A DNA stretch of 64,000 bases, taken from assembly GCA_008694505.1 (NCBI GenBank), contig VZDJ01007747.1, positions 25,731,367 through 25,795,366 of the forward strand. Reading direction: 5' to 3'. This document shows, one piece after another, positions 29,901 to 44,900 of the stretch. The stretch is from Cyanoderma ruficeps. Taxonomy: Eukaryota > Chordata > Aves > Passeriformes > Timaliidae. Each line of letters starts with the position of its first letter. The stretch's first letter is position 1. The translations under genes were made by a program, and so were the position numbers. The notes under the pieces are model-generated. The model was given only the letters and a program-made list of their open reading frames with translations, was not told where the DNA came from and made no database searches.

Positions 29901-32900
29901 TGTAAGCTGCAAGAAACAAGGGGTTTCCCTGCCCAACTGTGCCATAAAACTGCAGGCACAGCAGTAAGAGATACATAGGAAATGCTGACAGAACATTAAT
30001 TCCTATCTTAATGCATAGGAGTCATATAGGCATATTTACAGTGTGGCATATTTTGTCTTTTAAAAAAGATATTAAAAGCATACTCCTCTCTGATTTTAGT
30101 TAAGTTCAAATATATGGATGTTGCTTTAATATGAGCCACTAGACTTTCAGGAATGTAAATGTTATCAATATTACACATTTTCGACCTTTAAACTCAATTT
30201 CAAAAACCAGAGGAAAAAACTACTAAGGGTTTATTCACTTACCACATGATTAATCTCATCAGAAACCAGAAAAGGTTCTGAGGCAGTTTAGATTAACTCA
30301 GCTCTTTTTAATGGTGTTACAGTGATTCCTCTTCCTGATACGTACATATGGCTACAATTCTCCTTCAGCTTTACAACAGAGAATCCTGTCCAGTTAAGTG
30401 ATATAGAAGGCACTTCTAGGAAGACTAAAACATTTTAGAAAATAGATTAGAAGATCTTTAAATTGTTGTTTCGTTATTTATTTTTTCTTCCAATTACCAA
30501 AGAAACCAAAACATAGTCAGTAGTTAGTGGAGAGCACCATCAATCAGCCAGAAGAGTTTTCTTTTCAGAAACTTGAGAGAAGCAAGGGACTGAGAGGGAA
30601 AAGCCAACTAACTAAATGCAATCTACATTAACTTTGCTTATGCCCTGAGCATAAGCAGCACAGGGAGGCAGACTTAAGAGCTGTGCTTGTGTTTCAGATA
30701 CTGTCATTCCCAAAACTGGAATTCCTATCGGCCTTGCCATTGTTCAGCTATATGTAACTTGGTACAGCTTATTTACCAGCCCTTTCCCCTTGCTCTCCTC
30801 TAATCAGTCGTATATATACTTAGATCCTTAAACTACTCTGTGCCTTCAGACACTTTTCCAGTAAATATTTAAAATATGAAAAGGTTCTTTTCTCATTGCT
30901 GGGAACTCTTAGAACTACATTTACACTTGTGTATATACAGTTGCACTCACACGTGTACATGCAGAAACTACAGATTAAATATGCTTTGAGAGAAAATGCA
31001 ATTGCTGTTCTGGGCTTTAGTCTTAAGCGGTGGCAAATGGTGCTTGAACTGTCCCTCTTTATTGGTCTTTCTGTGAGCTGGTGTACAGTAGTAGACGTTT
31101 TTGATAGTATATTGTCAGCCTTTATGAAGAAGAGGTTGATTTGTTAAATAGTAATTTTAAAAGACTAGATGATGCTGAGATAGTTAATGAGAACTGCTGT
31201 TTTTTATTAGCATGCATTGTTATTAATGCTCAATGATTATTATTTTCTGGCAGATACGCAGAATGAAAAGGAACGTGTGAGGAAGTACAGAGCTTTTATT
31301 CGGAGTCTTCCATCAGTCAATAGAGCAACTTTGGCTGCTTTAATTGAACATCTTTACAGGTCATTGCAAATAATGTATTGTAGCAGAGAAATTCTTATCA
31401 TGTGTTCTCAGTATAACTCTACAATATATAAAATGTGGCTTGTTTCATTAACTAGTAATCACAAAAGCTTATCTAGGTGCAGCAATTAATTACATTTGAA
31501 TTCTTTAATTGATAATGTGGTTTTTTCTTTGGTTGTATATTTAGCAGTAGATATCTATAAAAATCAATGGATTGGAGCAGCCTTACAGGGAGAGAAGGCT
31601 GCCAGTAGGGTAGTAGCAGTCCAAGTAGGGTAATTTTTGTTGTAGCGTCTTTATGCAATTTCATTTTACTCCAGTCTGCTAGTCTTCCAGAAGATTGTTG
31701 CAAATGGTTCTTGAAATTAAAATATTTTTTTCAGTGAAAATGTCCTTCTCCACAATCTGTTTTGCACATAACTTTGAGAATTACCTACCCCTTCATCAGT
31801 GCTTCATTTTACAACTGAGGTAGTGCTAGAGAATATCCAAAATACAAAATTGTTTAAGCACCAAAGGTCATGACTTATTCCGAGATCAAAGAAGGGGCAG
31901 AAAATGTGTAAAAAATATGTGACAGGATGATTCTGAGGTGTCATGGTTAAATAGTACTGGTCTATATTATATCATCTATTGAAAAAGTCAGATTATATTT
32001 CTGGTGAATTGCAGTGAGTGTAGAATGTGTAGAAACTTCTCTTTACAGGATGTTGTGTTCAGAAATTGTGTTGCATAGCCAGGTACATAGCAGATGTCAT
32101 TTAAAAATATTTATGTGATTGGTGCCATTATTTGGATAAAGATTGTACTACATATTATGTTTAAGAACTTTCTATGCATATCCAGTTAGAGATATTAATA
32201 TGATGTTGCATCTGTTCTGAAAGTAACACGAATTCATGCATTTAGACAGACAAAATCCTGTGGTAGTTTAAAGTGTTTGCCTCTAAAAGAGGGCATGATA
32301 TTGAACAACATGTGAACAACAGAGAAGTTCTGATATGAAAACTTTACCCTAGGGGCAGGAGCTAAGAAGGACCTAATTTCTTTTCGCATTTTGTTTGATC
32401 TCTGATCTCAAGTTTTTAGGATATACTTACATTACATAATATAGTGAAACTGCATTTACCATTGGCTTGACCTCACCTGGAGCACTGTGTGCGGTTCTGG
32501 GGTCTGCAGTTAAAGAATGTTAAGGTGTTTGAATGCATCCAGAGGAAGGCAGCAATGCTGGTGAAAGGGCTGGAAGGAATCGCCTGTGGGGAGTGGCTGA
32601 GGACTCTGGGGTTTTCTACTTCAGAGAAAAGGAGGCTGAGGGATGACCTGAGTGCTCTGTACAGCGTTCTGAGGAGAGGAAGGGGAGAGGGAAGTGCTGA
32701 TCTCTTCTCCCTGGTATCTAGTTGTGGGGTGCATGGAAATGGTTCACAACAGTATCCAGAGAAGTACCAACCTCTCATTAGGGAGCATGACCTCACTGAA
32801 AGGGTGGTCAAACATTGTAACAGGCTTTTTAGAGGGATGGTGTTTGACCCAAGCTTGTCTGTGCTGTTGGACAGTGCCCTTAGCAACATGCCTTAGCTTT

Positions 32901-35900
32901 TAATCAGCTCTTAAGCAATCCAGCAGGTGGACTAGATGGTCATTATAGGTCCTTTCTAACTCAAGTTTTCTATTCTGGTTTTATCGTTTTCTATTCTAAA
33001 TAGTTTTGATGTCACTTGAAATGAAATTAGAAAGTTTTCATTTCTGTAATGAAAAATAAAGAATGTAAAGAAATATTAAATAAATAAGTAATAGTACATG
33101 TTTTCATTGCATTTAATGTAGTTGCCTTTTTTGAAGTGCTCTGCATATCCTGTAAAGGAGCCTCAGACACAATGAAACTGTCTAAATATGTTTATTTTTC
33201 CTTTAACAGGGTGCAGAAGTGTTCTGAAATTAACCAAATGAACCCTCACAACTTAGCCATGGTGTTTTCCTCATGCTTATTTCAAACTAAAGGCCAAACC
33301 AGTGAAGAAGTAAATGTAATTGAAGATCTAATTAAAAATTATGTGCAACTTTTTCATGTAGGTGTCTTTATATGTATCTTAACTGCTCAGATGTTAGACA
33401 TTCAAAAATATAAAAATCTGCTTTAAAATGGTCTTCCTACTTGTTTAATGATCTGAGGATTTACAGGGTTTTTGAACTCTAATTCAGTGGATGTTTTTTT
33501 TTGGCCTGCTTTAAATTCTCTTTCCCAGTTAGTTTAACCTGTGTGGGAAAGACTGTTTATGGGATGCTGTGAATTACTGTTTTCCAAAATGATGCTCATT
33601 CTCCTTGCTATGAAAAGCTTACTAAATTTAAGAAAATTTTATGATTATGGCTATTAAAAATAATGCTTCTAATTAAAATTTATAGGCCTGATCAGAACTA
33701 AGGCATGGAAGGACTTTGTGTTCTTAGTCTCTGAGCTGTGATTACAATTTGTTTTGTTCCTTAAATCCAAAAATAATGTTAAATCCAATTGGATAGAAAA
33801 GCTACAACTAGCAGCAATTCATATTAGCCATTTTGATTTGGAGTTGACTGTGCCACTATAGCATTGTTTTGCAGTTTTTCATTGGTTCCTCTCTGTTTCA
33901 ATGTGTATTCCATGAAGTTTATAATGCTGAGTTGCACCAATGAAGAGCTGTTTCTGATTGCTTGAATATTTTGCGTACCTGCTTCTGTGAGAATATGATT
34001 GATGGTATTGGCAATTGTTACAATAATTATTATTAATCACTCCAAAATTATTTATTTTCACAGATAAATGAAGACCAAGTCAAACAAATGGACATAGAGA
34101 ACAGTTTTATTACAGGGTGGAAAGACACTCAGGTAAGTGTCCAGTTGGACGTGAATAAAAGGGAGTGAGGCCTTAACATCTCTGTACTTAGGTGTGAGTG
34201 CTCTTCTGTTCATCACTGAGACAGCATCACCCCAGGCACTGCACAGTTGCTAAATCATGCTTGAAGCAGGTGCAAGATAAAGTGGCTCAGCTCACAGTCT
34301 TGCTCAACCACCCTCATCAGTTCTCCACAGCACTTTTCCACAGGCTTCCAGTTACAGTTAAAACTAATTATGTGGTGCAATTGAGTGATGTATCAGCAGC
34401 ACTGTAATCATATAAGTGTCATGGGTAATTGGCAACTTAGGCCTCAAGCAGCTACAATTAAGAATTGTAAAAATTCTTTACATTTAACAACTGGTAGTCT
34501 GACATAATTGCATCAAAATGTGTGCATATATGTGAGAAAATCAGTGATGTAGATACCTAATACTTTGGAATATATAGGTTGCCACAGTACTATTATCTCT
34601 GGTGATGCAGAATGTTCAGAGAACAACTGAACTGAATTTCTGCTGATTTACTCAAAGTTCACATGTCTGAAATGTCGCTGAAGTTCTGTTCCAGGTGGCA
34701 CTTCATTAGTCGCTTTTCATTTTCTGTCCACCATATACTTATACCAGCTGTTGCAGTAATTTACATCACATTCTCTCTCCATACGGTTTTTTATATGAGC
34801 CCAATGGAAATCATGTGTCAGCTTCATTCTTATTTCCAACCTTTTTCTGTAATATCATCTGAAAAGCAAATTTTATAACTAAATGAGATTTTTTGAGTCT
34901 GTGCCACTATAATTAAGCAGCTTTCTTCAGAGTAGCTTTGTAATGTTTTTCTTCAGAAATGTTTCCATTGGTTTTCTATTCTCAAAGGCTAAACTAACAT
35001 AAAAGTTGCTGTTTTTCAGAATGTTAATGTTCTTTAAAATTCAGCGCTGCCAATTATTTTTCTATAGAAATGTAATCTTAGCTTCTGAAAATTGGTCAGA
35101 ATGTATCCCAAAGCTCAACTGCTTATGTATGTATGTGTATGTGTGTGCGTATATATATATATATCTATCTATATCTATGTCTATATATATCTATCTATAT
35201 ATATCTTTCTATATACTTTTCTTAACCTTTTCCTCTGTTTGTAGTGATATATAAATAAATAGCATCACTATCAATACCATTCTCAAAAATGAAGACACAA
35301 ACTTTTATCTTAGTGTTAATTTGATTATTAATGCTTTATATTTTCCTATTAATAGAATGGTACATCTTCTGATCGGTCCCTCTTTCCGCCTTAGTTTTTC
35401 TTCCCATGCTCTGATTATCACTTATTTTTTAGGAAATGTTTTTGGTACTGGACTGAGATGAATTTCAACCTTTTGAAGATACTTATGACTATACTAAAAG
35501 GGAATTAGAGCAGGCAAAATGTGAGACATTTTTAACTTTAGAAAAATAAAGTAATTTCTCATCCATGAAGATAATTTTATTGCCATAGATGAGCAAACCT
35601 AGTTAAAATGGAAAATATTACATCTCTTCTCATAAATCACACTTCTCCTCATGGTCATAAAATGTTGGATTTACTGCCTTTCTAATTTCTTTCTGAGTTT
35701 TATGTTGTTAGACATTCTTAAATAATATTTGTTAGTATTGAGGATATGAAACTATTGTATGTCATAAATTTGCTTTATCTGATTATTCCACATTAGCATT
35801 GTGTGTAACTCCAACAAATCTGAAGACCTGTATTTAACAGAGGTTGTTATCAAGATAATTTGTTTTAATTCCTTCTTTAGTTAGGTCATGACAAGTTTTC

Positions 35901-38900
35901 ATTGTGATTAAGAATCATGCAGTACTTGTAGTAATGAATTTTTATTTTCTTCATATATACATATGGCTGCGTGGCTGAAATAGTCTGTTATTTGTAATTT
36001 TTCATCTCACTTTTAACTAAGTAATTTTGGGGTTACAGTGCTTTTTCATTATTTTAAATTCTGTTCATCTGTTTTGATTCTGAAGTGAGCCTGACTAACC
36101 TCCAAATCAGAGTTAGGTTTCTGGCAGTTTAAGATATTGAGATACATTCATGTCTTAGACTTCATAGTCTTAAATGTAAATTTAAAATTTCAACTTATGC
36201 CATGTCACCCTTAGTTTTCTTGCTCTTGAATGTATATTTGTAGATTAATGGTAATTTTGTTATGAGTCTGTTGGATTTATTCAGGGTTTGGGTTTTTCTC
36301 CTGAATCAGTGAATAGGTGTTTTTTTTCCTTACACTAGTTAAATAATTGTACTTTCCTTATTTAAAATGTTAATTTTTAACAATTAATTTTTTTAAAATT
36401 CTTTCTTTTTAGGTCTCCCAGGCTGGAGATTTGCTTATTGAAGTTTATGTGGAAAGAAAGGAGCCAGACTGTAGTATTATAATCAGGGTTAGTGTATAAA
36501 AATGATACAGTGATTTTATGAAGCTCTTTTTCTTGAAGTATATCAGATTTTTTTTTAATACTTGTTTTTGTATAAGTACACAATGAAAGTATGAATTTAT
36601 GTTTATCACTATTCTTTTAAAGTTTTTGTTTTAGAATTTTCTGTGTTGTGTAAATTATGTAAAGACTGATTATTAGGCATTTTTGCATATTTAAGAAAAA
36701 TTTTAGAGAAAAATGATACAATTTTGAAGTGGAGATGTCCTGCTTTAGTTTTACTCTGGTATACAACACCATAAATTCTCCCAACTCCACATGTGCAACA
36801 TGAACATTAACAAGTACACGATGAATATTGGTTTTATTTGATAGTTCAGGCCATGAAAATGACATTCCTCCTTTCTTTTTGTCTGACTTTCTTCTTTCTC
36901 TGAGTGTTAAGAAACCAAAGCTTGTTTCCAGCTATAATAGCGATTTTGAGCTTTCTATGTAATAATGTATTTAAACACCTACATCTCCATGTAATAATGT
37001 TCTGTTATTTTTTATTGCGCATCTCTGGTTTTGTTTCCTTTTTAGTTCTGTTCAGCATATGACTCTCAAGCAGTTTTGTTAGTACACATATAAAGTATGT
37101 GGTATACATAGATAGACATATGCACACAAAACATGTTTTTTAAAATCGGAATAAAAATGGGAATATGTGTTGCTAAGATTAAAAAAAAAAATGGTGTTTC
37201 TCCAGTATTTATCTTCCCACACCCAAGCAAATATATCAAAGCTTTTTTATCCCAAATTTTTCTGGGGTAGAGAAAAGGAATTTAAAGCTACCAAGTTAAC
37301 AGTCATCTTAAAAATATAACTTTAATCTCATGGAACAAAATAAGGAAAGCCTGTTGGAATCTGATAGATACTTTATGGGTTTCCAGCTCATATATTTACT
37401 GCCTTTTTTTTCTTTCTTAGGGTAATTGCAGGGAGGAAGACTTTGAAAAAATATATCAGAAATCAGTAGTTGAAACGTATTGTAAACTGACTCAATTTGT
37501 GTTGCAGGTATCACCTTTGATGGAAGCAGAGGAATTAACTAATGATGTTTTAGGAATCAAAAACATTATTCCCAGCAAAGATGATATCTGGGCTGCTTTT
37601 GAAGTACTTGAAAATGGAGAATTAGGTCAGTGATACTTAAATTTATTCCTGTCAATTAGCTTTTATTATTTTAATTTTTCAATACTTATTTTCATCAAAA
37701 GCTTAGTTAAAGATTTTATGGAAACAAAAAATAGCCTTCATGCCACTGTTTTACATTTGGTTGTTGTGGCATCTGCATGACTTCTTTCTTCACTTTGCCA
37801 GAATGATGTGATGAATTGTTGTAAACTGCTTATAAATTTGGGGCTGAGAAGATGTTCTTTATATTAAAGTGCTTTGCAGTTCACTAATCATCAGTTATAG
37901 AAAAGTAGGTCTTACCAATAAATCTTAGGGGAAAACCCTATTTTCATAAGAATGTCAGCTCTTGATTTTATAAGCAATAATGCTTTTCAAAAATTAAATA
38001 AGAAAATATATGTCATACTTAGGAGAAAGAATCTTTTCTATTTTATTTATTCAAATATTTAATGTACAAAGGTGAAAAAAGGAGGCATAAAGTGTGTAAT
38101 TCTTTACACACTTTAAAGTGTGTTTTTGGCAAGTGGCGTTATGATGCATCTAGCAGAATCTTGAAAAATTTGGTTGACATATGGTTCTGCTGCCATCAAA
38201 AGCAAATGTCACATGGCCACAATATTCATGAATAGTAAAGACGTTTTAACATTGGGAATACTTTATACATGCTGGAGCATGTGTAAAATGCTAAAGAATG
38301 TTATTGTTAGAGGTTCCTAAAATAACATACAGTAATAGGGATTTTTTAAATTAAAACATATTTTGATGACTATTCCTTAAGTTAATCTTAGGGAATTTTT
38401 AAAGAATATATTGGGACAGAAATATGCAACATCTATTGCATTTCCTAGTAAGTTGCTGCTCTTAATTATTCTCATGTTACAGAGGACTGTGGACTTGTTT
38501 ATTTCTATAGTGAAGATACTTATTTTCAAGTCAAGAAAAAAAAAAGAAAGTGGAAAAAATAAGATTACTAAATACTATTCTAATATGTTTTGATTAGTTT
38601 TGTTGTACTTGATTTTCAGGTGTGCTTACAATAATTCCTTCAGTTTTACTGCTATTATTTATATACTCAGTCTTGAGCCTGCCAGTATAAAAAACTAGAA
38701 TGGAAGTGTGTTCTCCCTTTCAACTTAAAATAAATTATCCCGAGCCCTCTTCGCATCTTACATCTTACAGGTGATGCCGTACAGAGTTGTAATACAGTGT
38801 TCATTTCCAGATTCATAGCTATGAGTGACAACTGACAAAGAATGTTAGCATCTTTAAAACACCTTTAGAAGAGTCCTGATAATTCCTACAGGTGCAGTAC

Positions 38901-41900
38901 AAATCATATTTCTTTAGACTAAATAATAGAAAAAAACCTGAGTTTTATTTTCCTAAACTTGATATATGACACTTACAGGAACATGAAACTAAACCAGATA
39001 TGGCCAGGAATATAAAGGTAAATAAACAGATCCACCCCACAACAGCTTCTTGCGGTATTTAGGTGCAACAGCTGATATTTTAGTGGGGTTTCAAAATGTT
39101 GTCTGAGCTAATGACTGTGGAAGGCAAACAAAATTAAGCTGAGTGTGAGACACTACAGGCCCTACATAACACAATAAATATGGGCAAGACATGAGTGTGT
39201 ATCCTACTGAAAGAAGAGTTTCCAACACAAAGTGGAAATGGTACACCAGTGTTTTAAATCCAAAACAACCAACCAAAAAGCAAACTAAATTAAGTCCTAA
39301 TTCATCACCTGACTCCTGTTAGTAGAGACTGTGTTGATGAAATATCTTCTTCATGGATCCCTTTCTTGAAGAATCAGTGCATGAGAACAAGTGAATTATT
39401 GCTTCAAAATAAGAATAATGCTGTGGTAAAGAGACACTCAGGTAGACTGCCGTGATCCTGTGGCTGAACCTAACAGGTTTGCAGAGGGTGGGAACACAGA
39501 GAAAATTAGTTCTAGAAAGTCTTTCGTTCAAATGTGACACTCAAGAACTAAAAGACTACTTGAGCCTTCACTATGGCGGGTTGATCCTACTACTGTCATT
39601 TTGCAAACACTGTCTGAGGCATTTACAAGTTAGTTGCAATTGTGACACATAATGACAGAAAAAGTCAGCATATTTGTTTCAAATGTACATTAGCAAACAC
39701 ACTGCCTTTCTGATAAAAAATAATTTTCTGCTTTTTTTTCCTGCTGTGGTCTGCTACCTGTCCAGTGCATGGTGGTATTCTGCTTGTTGTACTCAACCCT
39801 GATTTTTTTTACTCTTTAATTTTTTATTTTACTTTTTAATATATAGTGTCAGGAAAACAACCCTGAGAAAGCAAGAAAATTAGAATCATATTTTCTAGAA
39901 AGTCATTTTCTACTAATAGTTAATGTTGTTTAAAGTGAAAATGACTGGTTTAGGATATTTACTTGCATATGATGACCTAAGTGAAAGAAAGGGTGATTGA
40001 ATGTATGTGTTGACTGCTTGCTGTTCAAAATACTAGAATTGCAATATTAAAAAATCAGCTAAATTATTTGCATATAAAAAAGTTGCAATAATTGATGATT
40101 TTATCAAACCTAATGCAGAATATTTAATACCATATGCTTTTACAAAATTGGATGTGTATAATTTTTTTTAATAATATGTGATTGATGGATAGTTTGTAAA
40201 TGAGGTGTGTTGCCAGTAAAATAGCTAATGGTTTTCAGCATGGTGATTTATGTACCATGTAATCCATGATGACAGATGGTCTTAAATGTAACTATAAATA
40301 AAAGAGTAGGTGTTTACTGTGGGAGTGCTGGTGTTCTAGGAAGATGTGGTGATTTTCCAGTCTCCTGCTGTTGATTTGCAAAGTTCTTCTTCTTAAAGTG
40401 AATTTTCTGTCTTGTATATAGGCTTCAAGTGTTTAAGCTTTATCACATCAGAGTCCACAGTTTCCCAAAAATTTACAAGTTTGACCATTTAAAACGAAAG
40501 GACCAGAAGAAGTGGTGTTAATAAAGTAGGGCTGGAGCTGGTCTCTACAGAACGATATTCTTGTTAGGCTGCTTTGGTGTCATGTCTGAATAATGAAATA
40601 TTTATATGAGTGGTATCAAAGCTCTACAGGTAGCGTAGGTTTTCTTGCATCCTGAAATAGCAGGTTTTTTTTCTGTCACTTAAGTGTATTATTTGTGGCT
40701 GCTGCTTTCTGAGGCTCTAGTGTTTAGGTGTTCTAGAAAATACGTTCTGCTGGACTGTAGTGCTGGAGAGTCCCAAAGCAGCTGCTGATATTTCATATTC
40801 ATCTACCATAGCAGGAATGAAAAATGAGATTATGGCTGCATACTTTGCCCTTCAGTAATCAAGGGACATGGCTAGACTGTGACCCAACATGACAGTGTCA
40901 CAGAGGTGTGACTTTTCAGGAGCCATACCCAGCTCTTCTCGAGGCCTGACCCATATAAATTGGTATGCAAATGGGAACACAGATATTTTGGAAAATCTCT
41001 CTTTGGAGATAAAATGACATTTAAACCCACAAAGCCATTGTTGAGGCATTTGTGAGTTCGTGAATTGCAGCAGGTGCTTGCTGCTGAGCAGGTGAAAGCC
41101 TTCAGGGATGTGAATGTGTCTTCTCCCACTCACATCAATGTTGGGTTCAGCTCAGATTTCTGCTGGATCTGATAATGCAGATTTAGGGACTATTTGCAAG
41201 ATCTTTTCTGCCTTCATTTGGTAGATGGACTGGGATTTGTGTGGAGTACTGTCTGGGCTTTCTTATCATTGCAGTTTTTAAATTCTGTGCTAGGTCTCAG
41301 AGTTTCTCTTCTAGGATGGATGATGCCTATCAAAAAATGTGTGTTTGAGCATCTGAAGTTTTGGAGTGCACACATACAGTCTAGGCATGCCTTCAGTGGT
41401 AGTTTAATCTTGCTGCACTTTTTGTACAAGATTGAAATGCACAGGGGCAAGTTTGGATATTCCCTAACCACAGCAACAGGGAGAAGATCTAGTAAAACCA
41501 CATGCTTTCCCCTCTAGTAAAAAGAATCTAATGAAACCAGGAGTCTGTTTCAGTCTGCTTTGATCAATAACAGACAGTATAATCCATACCAGTTGGAGGC
41601 ATTTTTTTCACTGTGATCACTCCAAATTCTTTGATTCTTTGATTGCAGAGAATTGATAGCTATGATGTTTCATTTTTTGTATTGAGTGTAGGTCAATAAG
41701 GCACAGTATAGCTGAAGGCCTCAGTTTTGTTTGATCATATTTAGGCATGCCCTGTAATAGGGCCTAACTTTTGTATTTAGTTTGAAAGCAGTGCTTTAGT
41801 GTCTTTACATTAAAAATGAAACCATACAAAAGAGTCACTGAACATTTGGCTATGGCTTGTTTAATTTTATGTTCATTACCTGTGGAAACACTGCCAGCAA

Positions 41901-44900
41901 AGAATTGTCAATGAAGTGCCTAATTGTCTTATTTTGAAAGCAGTATTTTTCTTCTGTTGCTCAAAGTCAATGAGACCTTGTTGTATACAGGCAAATGTAA
42001 TTTGTGAGGGCCTCCAATATTGTTGGGTTTTCTCTTTTATTTTAATTCCAGGTTTTTGTGTTTTGCTTTTTGTCATTTTTCAGAACGTCCTCTGCATTAT
42101 ACAGAGAATGTACTAGAACAAGTTCTTCACTGGAGTTCACTACCGGAGCCTGGCACTGCCTGTCTAATAATAAAGAGATTTCTAACAGCAGACATGGTGA
42201 ATCTCTACAGTGGTATGTAATTTATTTATTTTTACTTAGTTATTTGACATGGAAATTTGAGGATAAGAATCGTTCTCAGTGGAACAAAGTGTCCCAGAAC
42301 AACTAAATTACTGCTACTTCATAAAAATTACAGATTTACAGAGGGTTGTGGTGACTCCCTATGAAAACACAAAGATTATGGATGTTTGTTTCTACAAACT
42401 ATAAGCTCTCCCATTGAAATATAAAACTGTACAGAAATTCTGCAGTCAGTTCACACTTTGTGAACTTCTGCTATGAAGCTTGAAACTGCTCTTACCTAAG
42501 ACTTATTGTTTGACTATATGTATGTAACTATGGTATACTAATAGAAATGTCTATTATCTAATTTGATGCCTCCAAACAACAAAGTTAATTCCACAGAATC
42601 ATGGATCTTCTGAGTTGGAAGGGACTCAGAAGGATCATCAAAGTCCAACTCCTCTCTTTACACAGGACAGCCCCAGAAATAACACCATATGCCTGTGAGC
42701 ATTGTCCAAATGCTTCTTGCACTCTCCACCTGGTGCTGTGACCAGTTCCCTGGGGAGCCTTTTCCAGGGTGCACCCACCCTCTGGGGGAAGCTTTCCTGA
42801 TATCCAGCCTAAACTTCCCCTATACAACTTCAGAGCATTCTGTTATCCTGACACTGGTCACCTCCGAGAAAAGATCAATGGTTTCCCCTCTGCTTCCCCT
42901 CACAAGGAAGTTTTTGACTGCAATGGGGTCTCCCTTCAGTGTCCTCCAGGCTGAACAGACCAAGTGCCCTCAGCCACTCCTTATACTTGAGGGCTTCTCC
43001 TCAAGACCCTTCACCATCTTTGCTGCCCTCCTTTGGACACTCTCTAATAGCTTTAGATCCTTCTTATATTGTGGTGCCCAAAACTGCACACAAGGCTCAA
43101 GGTGAGGCTGTACCAGTGCAGAGCAGAGTGGGACAATCCCCTCCCTTGCCTGGCTGGTGATGCTGTGCCTGATGCACCCCAGGACAGGGCTCCCCTCCTG
43201 GCTGCCAGGGCACTGCTGACTCATGTTCAACTTGTCATGGACCAGGACCCCCAGGTCCCTTTCCAAGTCACTGCTTTCCAGCAGCTCATTCTCCATTCTG
43301 TCTGTACATCTAGTGTTGCCCCATCCCAGGTGACATACTCATTTGAATGACATACTCAAGCAACTGAATAATTTGGAGAGTATGTGGCCTTTAAAAGGGA
43401 NNNNNNNNNNNNNNNNNNNNNNNNNNNNNNNNNNNNNNNNNNNNNNNNNNNNNNNNNNNNNNNNNNNNNNNNNNNNNNNNNNNNNNNCCACATAATACCT
43501 GGCTGTAAGTCTCCTGTGTAATATGTATTATCTGCTTTGCAAGAATTGGAAGTTTAGGAATTCAAAAATTATATCCTGTTTTCAAGCAGTTGAAATCCTG
43601 GAGGGCAACAAAGATGGTGAAGGGCTTTGAGGAGAAGCCCTCAGGTATAAGGGGTGGCTGACATCACTTGGTCTGTTCAGCCTGGAGGATCTATCATTGT
43701 ATAATGTGTGATGGCAACACATGATGCCTGATTTAATGTTCATCTTATTTTATCTAATGACTCATTGAAATATATCTATCTTTTACTCTCTTTCTCATAT
43801 TTGGAAATGTTAATCTTTCCATTCTATATATCTTGTCTTGATTTCAAGAACTAAAATTTATGCTATTGTGCTTATTCTTCTGAAAGTAAGGGCCTTCTCC
43901 TACCATACTTTATTCCTGTAAAAGCATATTTCACAAATGTGAATGAACCTGAACAAGTGTTCTGTTCATGACTTTTATGGTTGGGTTTCACTGTCAGTAA
44001 ATGTGTGATAGCAGATCATGAATGGGGAGAAATGGCCTGCTTCATTAAAAGCTTGATATATGAACTCCCATCACCTTACTAGGTATGTGTTGAGATATAA
44101 TCAGAAAAGGGAATGGGTCGTGAGAAGTGTGTCAATCACTGCTCTGTGAAACACATTAGGCTAGTGTCAATTTACAAAATGTAGTAAAGGAGAGATTTGC
44201 CGCTATTGGCACTCCTTCCTGTCTCCTAGATTTGTTTTCCCAGCCTATCGCAGTAATTGTTTGCATCAGTTCCATTCAGTTTGATCTTTTGATCCAACTG
44301 TTTTTTGACTGTTTACACTTATTGTTGTTTTTATGTTTGTTATAAAATAACTAAAACCTTATCAAATAAATCATATTGGTTTTCTCAGTTGGAAAAGGAA
44401 CTGCCATATTGCAGACTTACAGTGTTGATGTCTGCAAACTCCACATGGCAGAGTAATCTTGTGAATCTATCACTACATAGTGTCAGAATGAGAAAATACA
44501 CAGATCAAAGTCGCTGGGGATGTTCCCAGTGTTTAGGGTTCAAGGCACTTATGGTTATGGTGGGGCTCTCCATCTCGAATATCACATGAAATAACCGCTA
44601 GCTTGAAGCAAGAAAGGGGGACCTCAATCTTTTCTGTCTCTTATACTCTATATGTGGATAACTCCTTGTCACTGAATAATAGGGCTGAGGCCAGATATCC
44701 AACCACTATGATTTGAAGTATGCTTTTTAAGAGTGGATTCAGCCCATACAAATAGGCAACTGGGTGGATGGATGTCCTACTTTGCAGTAAAATTAATAGC
44801 ACTGTGATCATACAATGTTTATAATTTAATTCTATGAATATTCCTTGCTTCCCTGATTTACGTAATAATCTTAAAGACTAATTATTATATTCCCAACTTT

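Noticed and set aside
41194..41517. Overlapping ORFs of about 95-107 codons on both strands in intron 17
   Set aside because: No domain, and mutual overlap on opposite strands is a sign of chance openness.
42689..43350. Plus-strand ORFs of up to 138 codons
   Set aside because: They are antisense translations of a minus-strand CR1 fragment.
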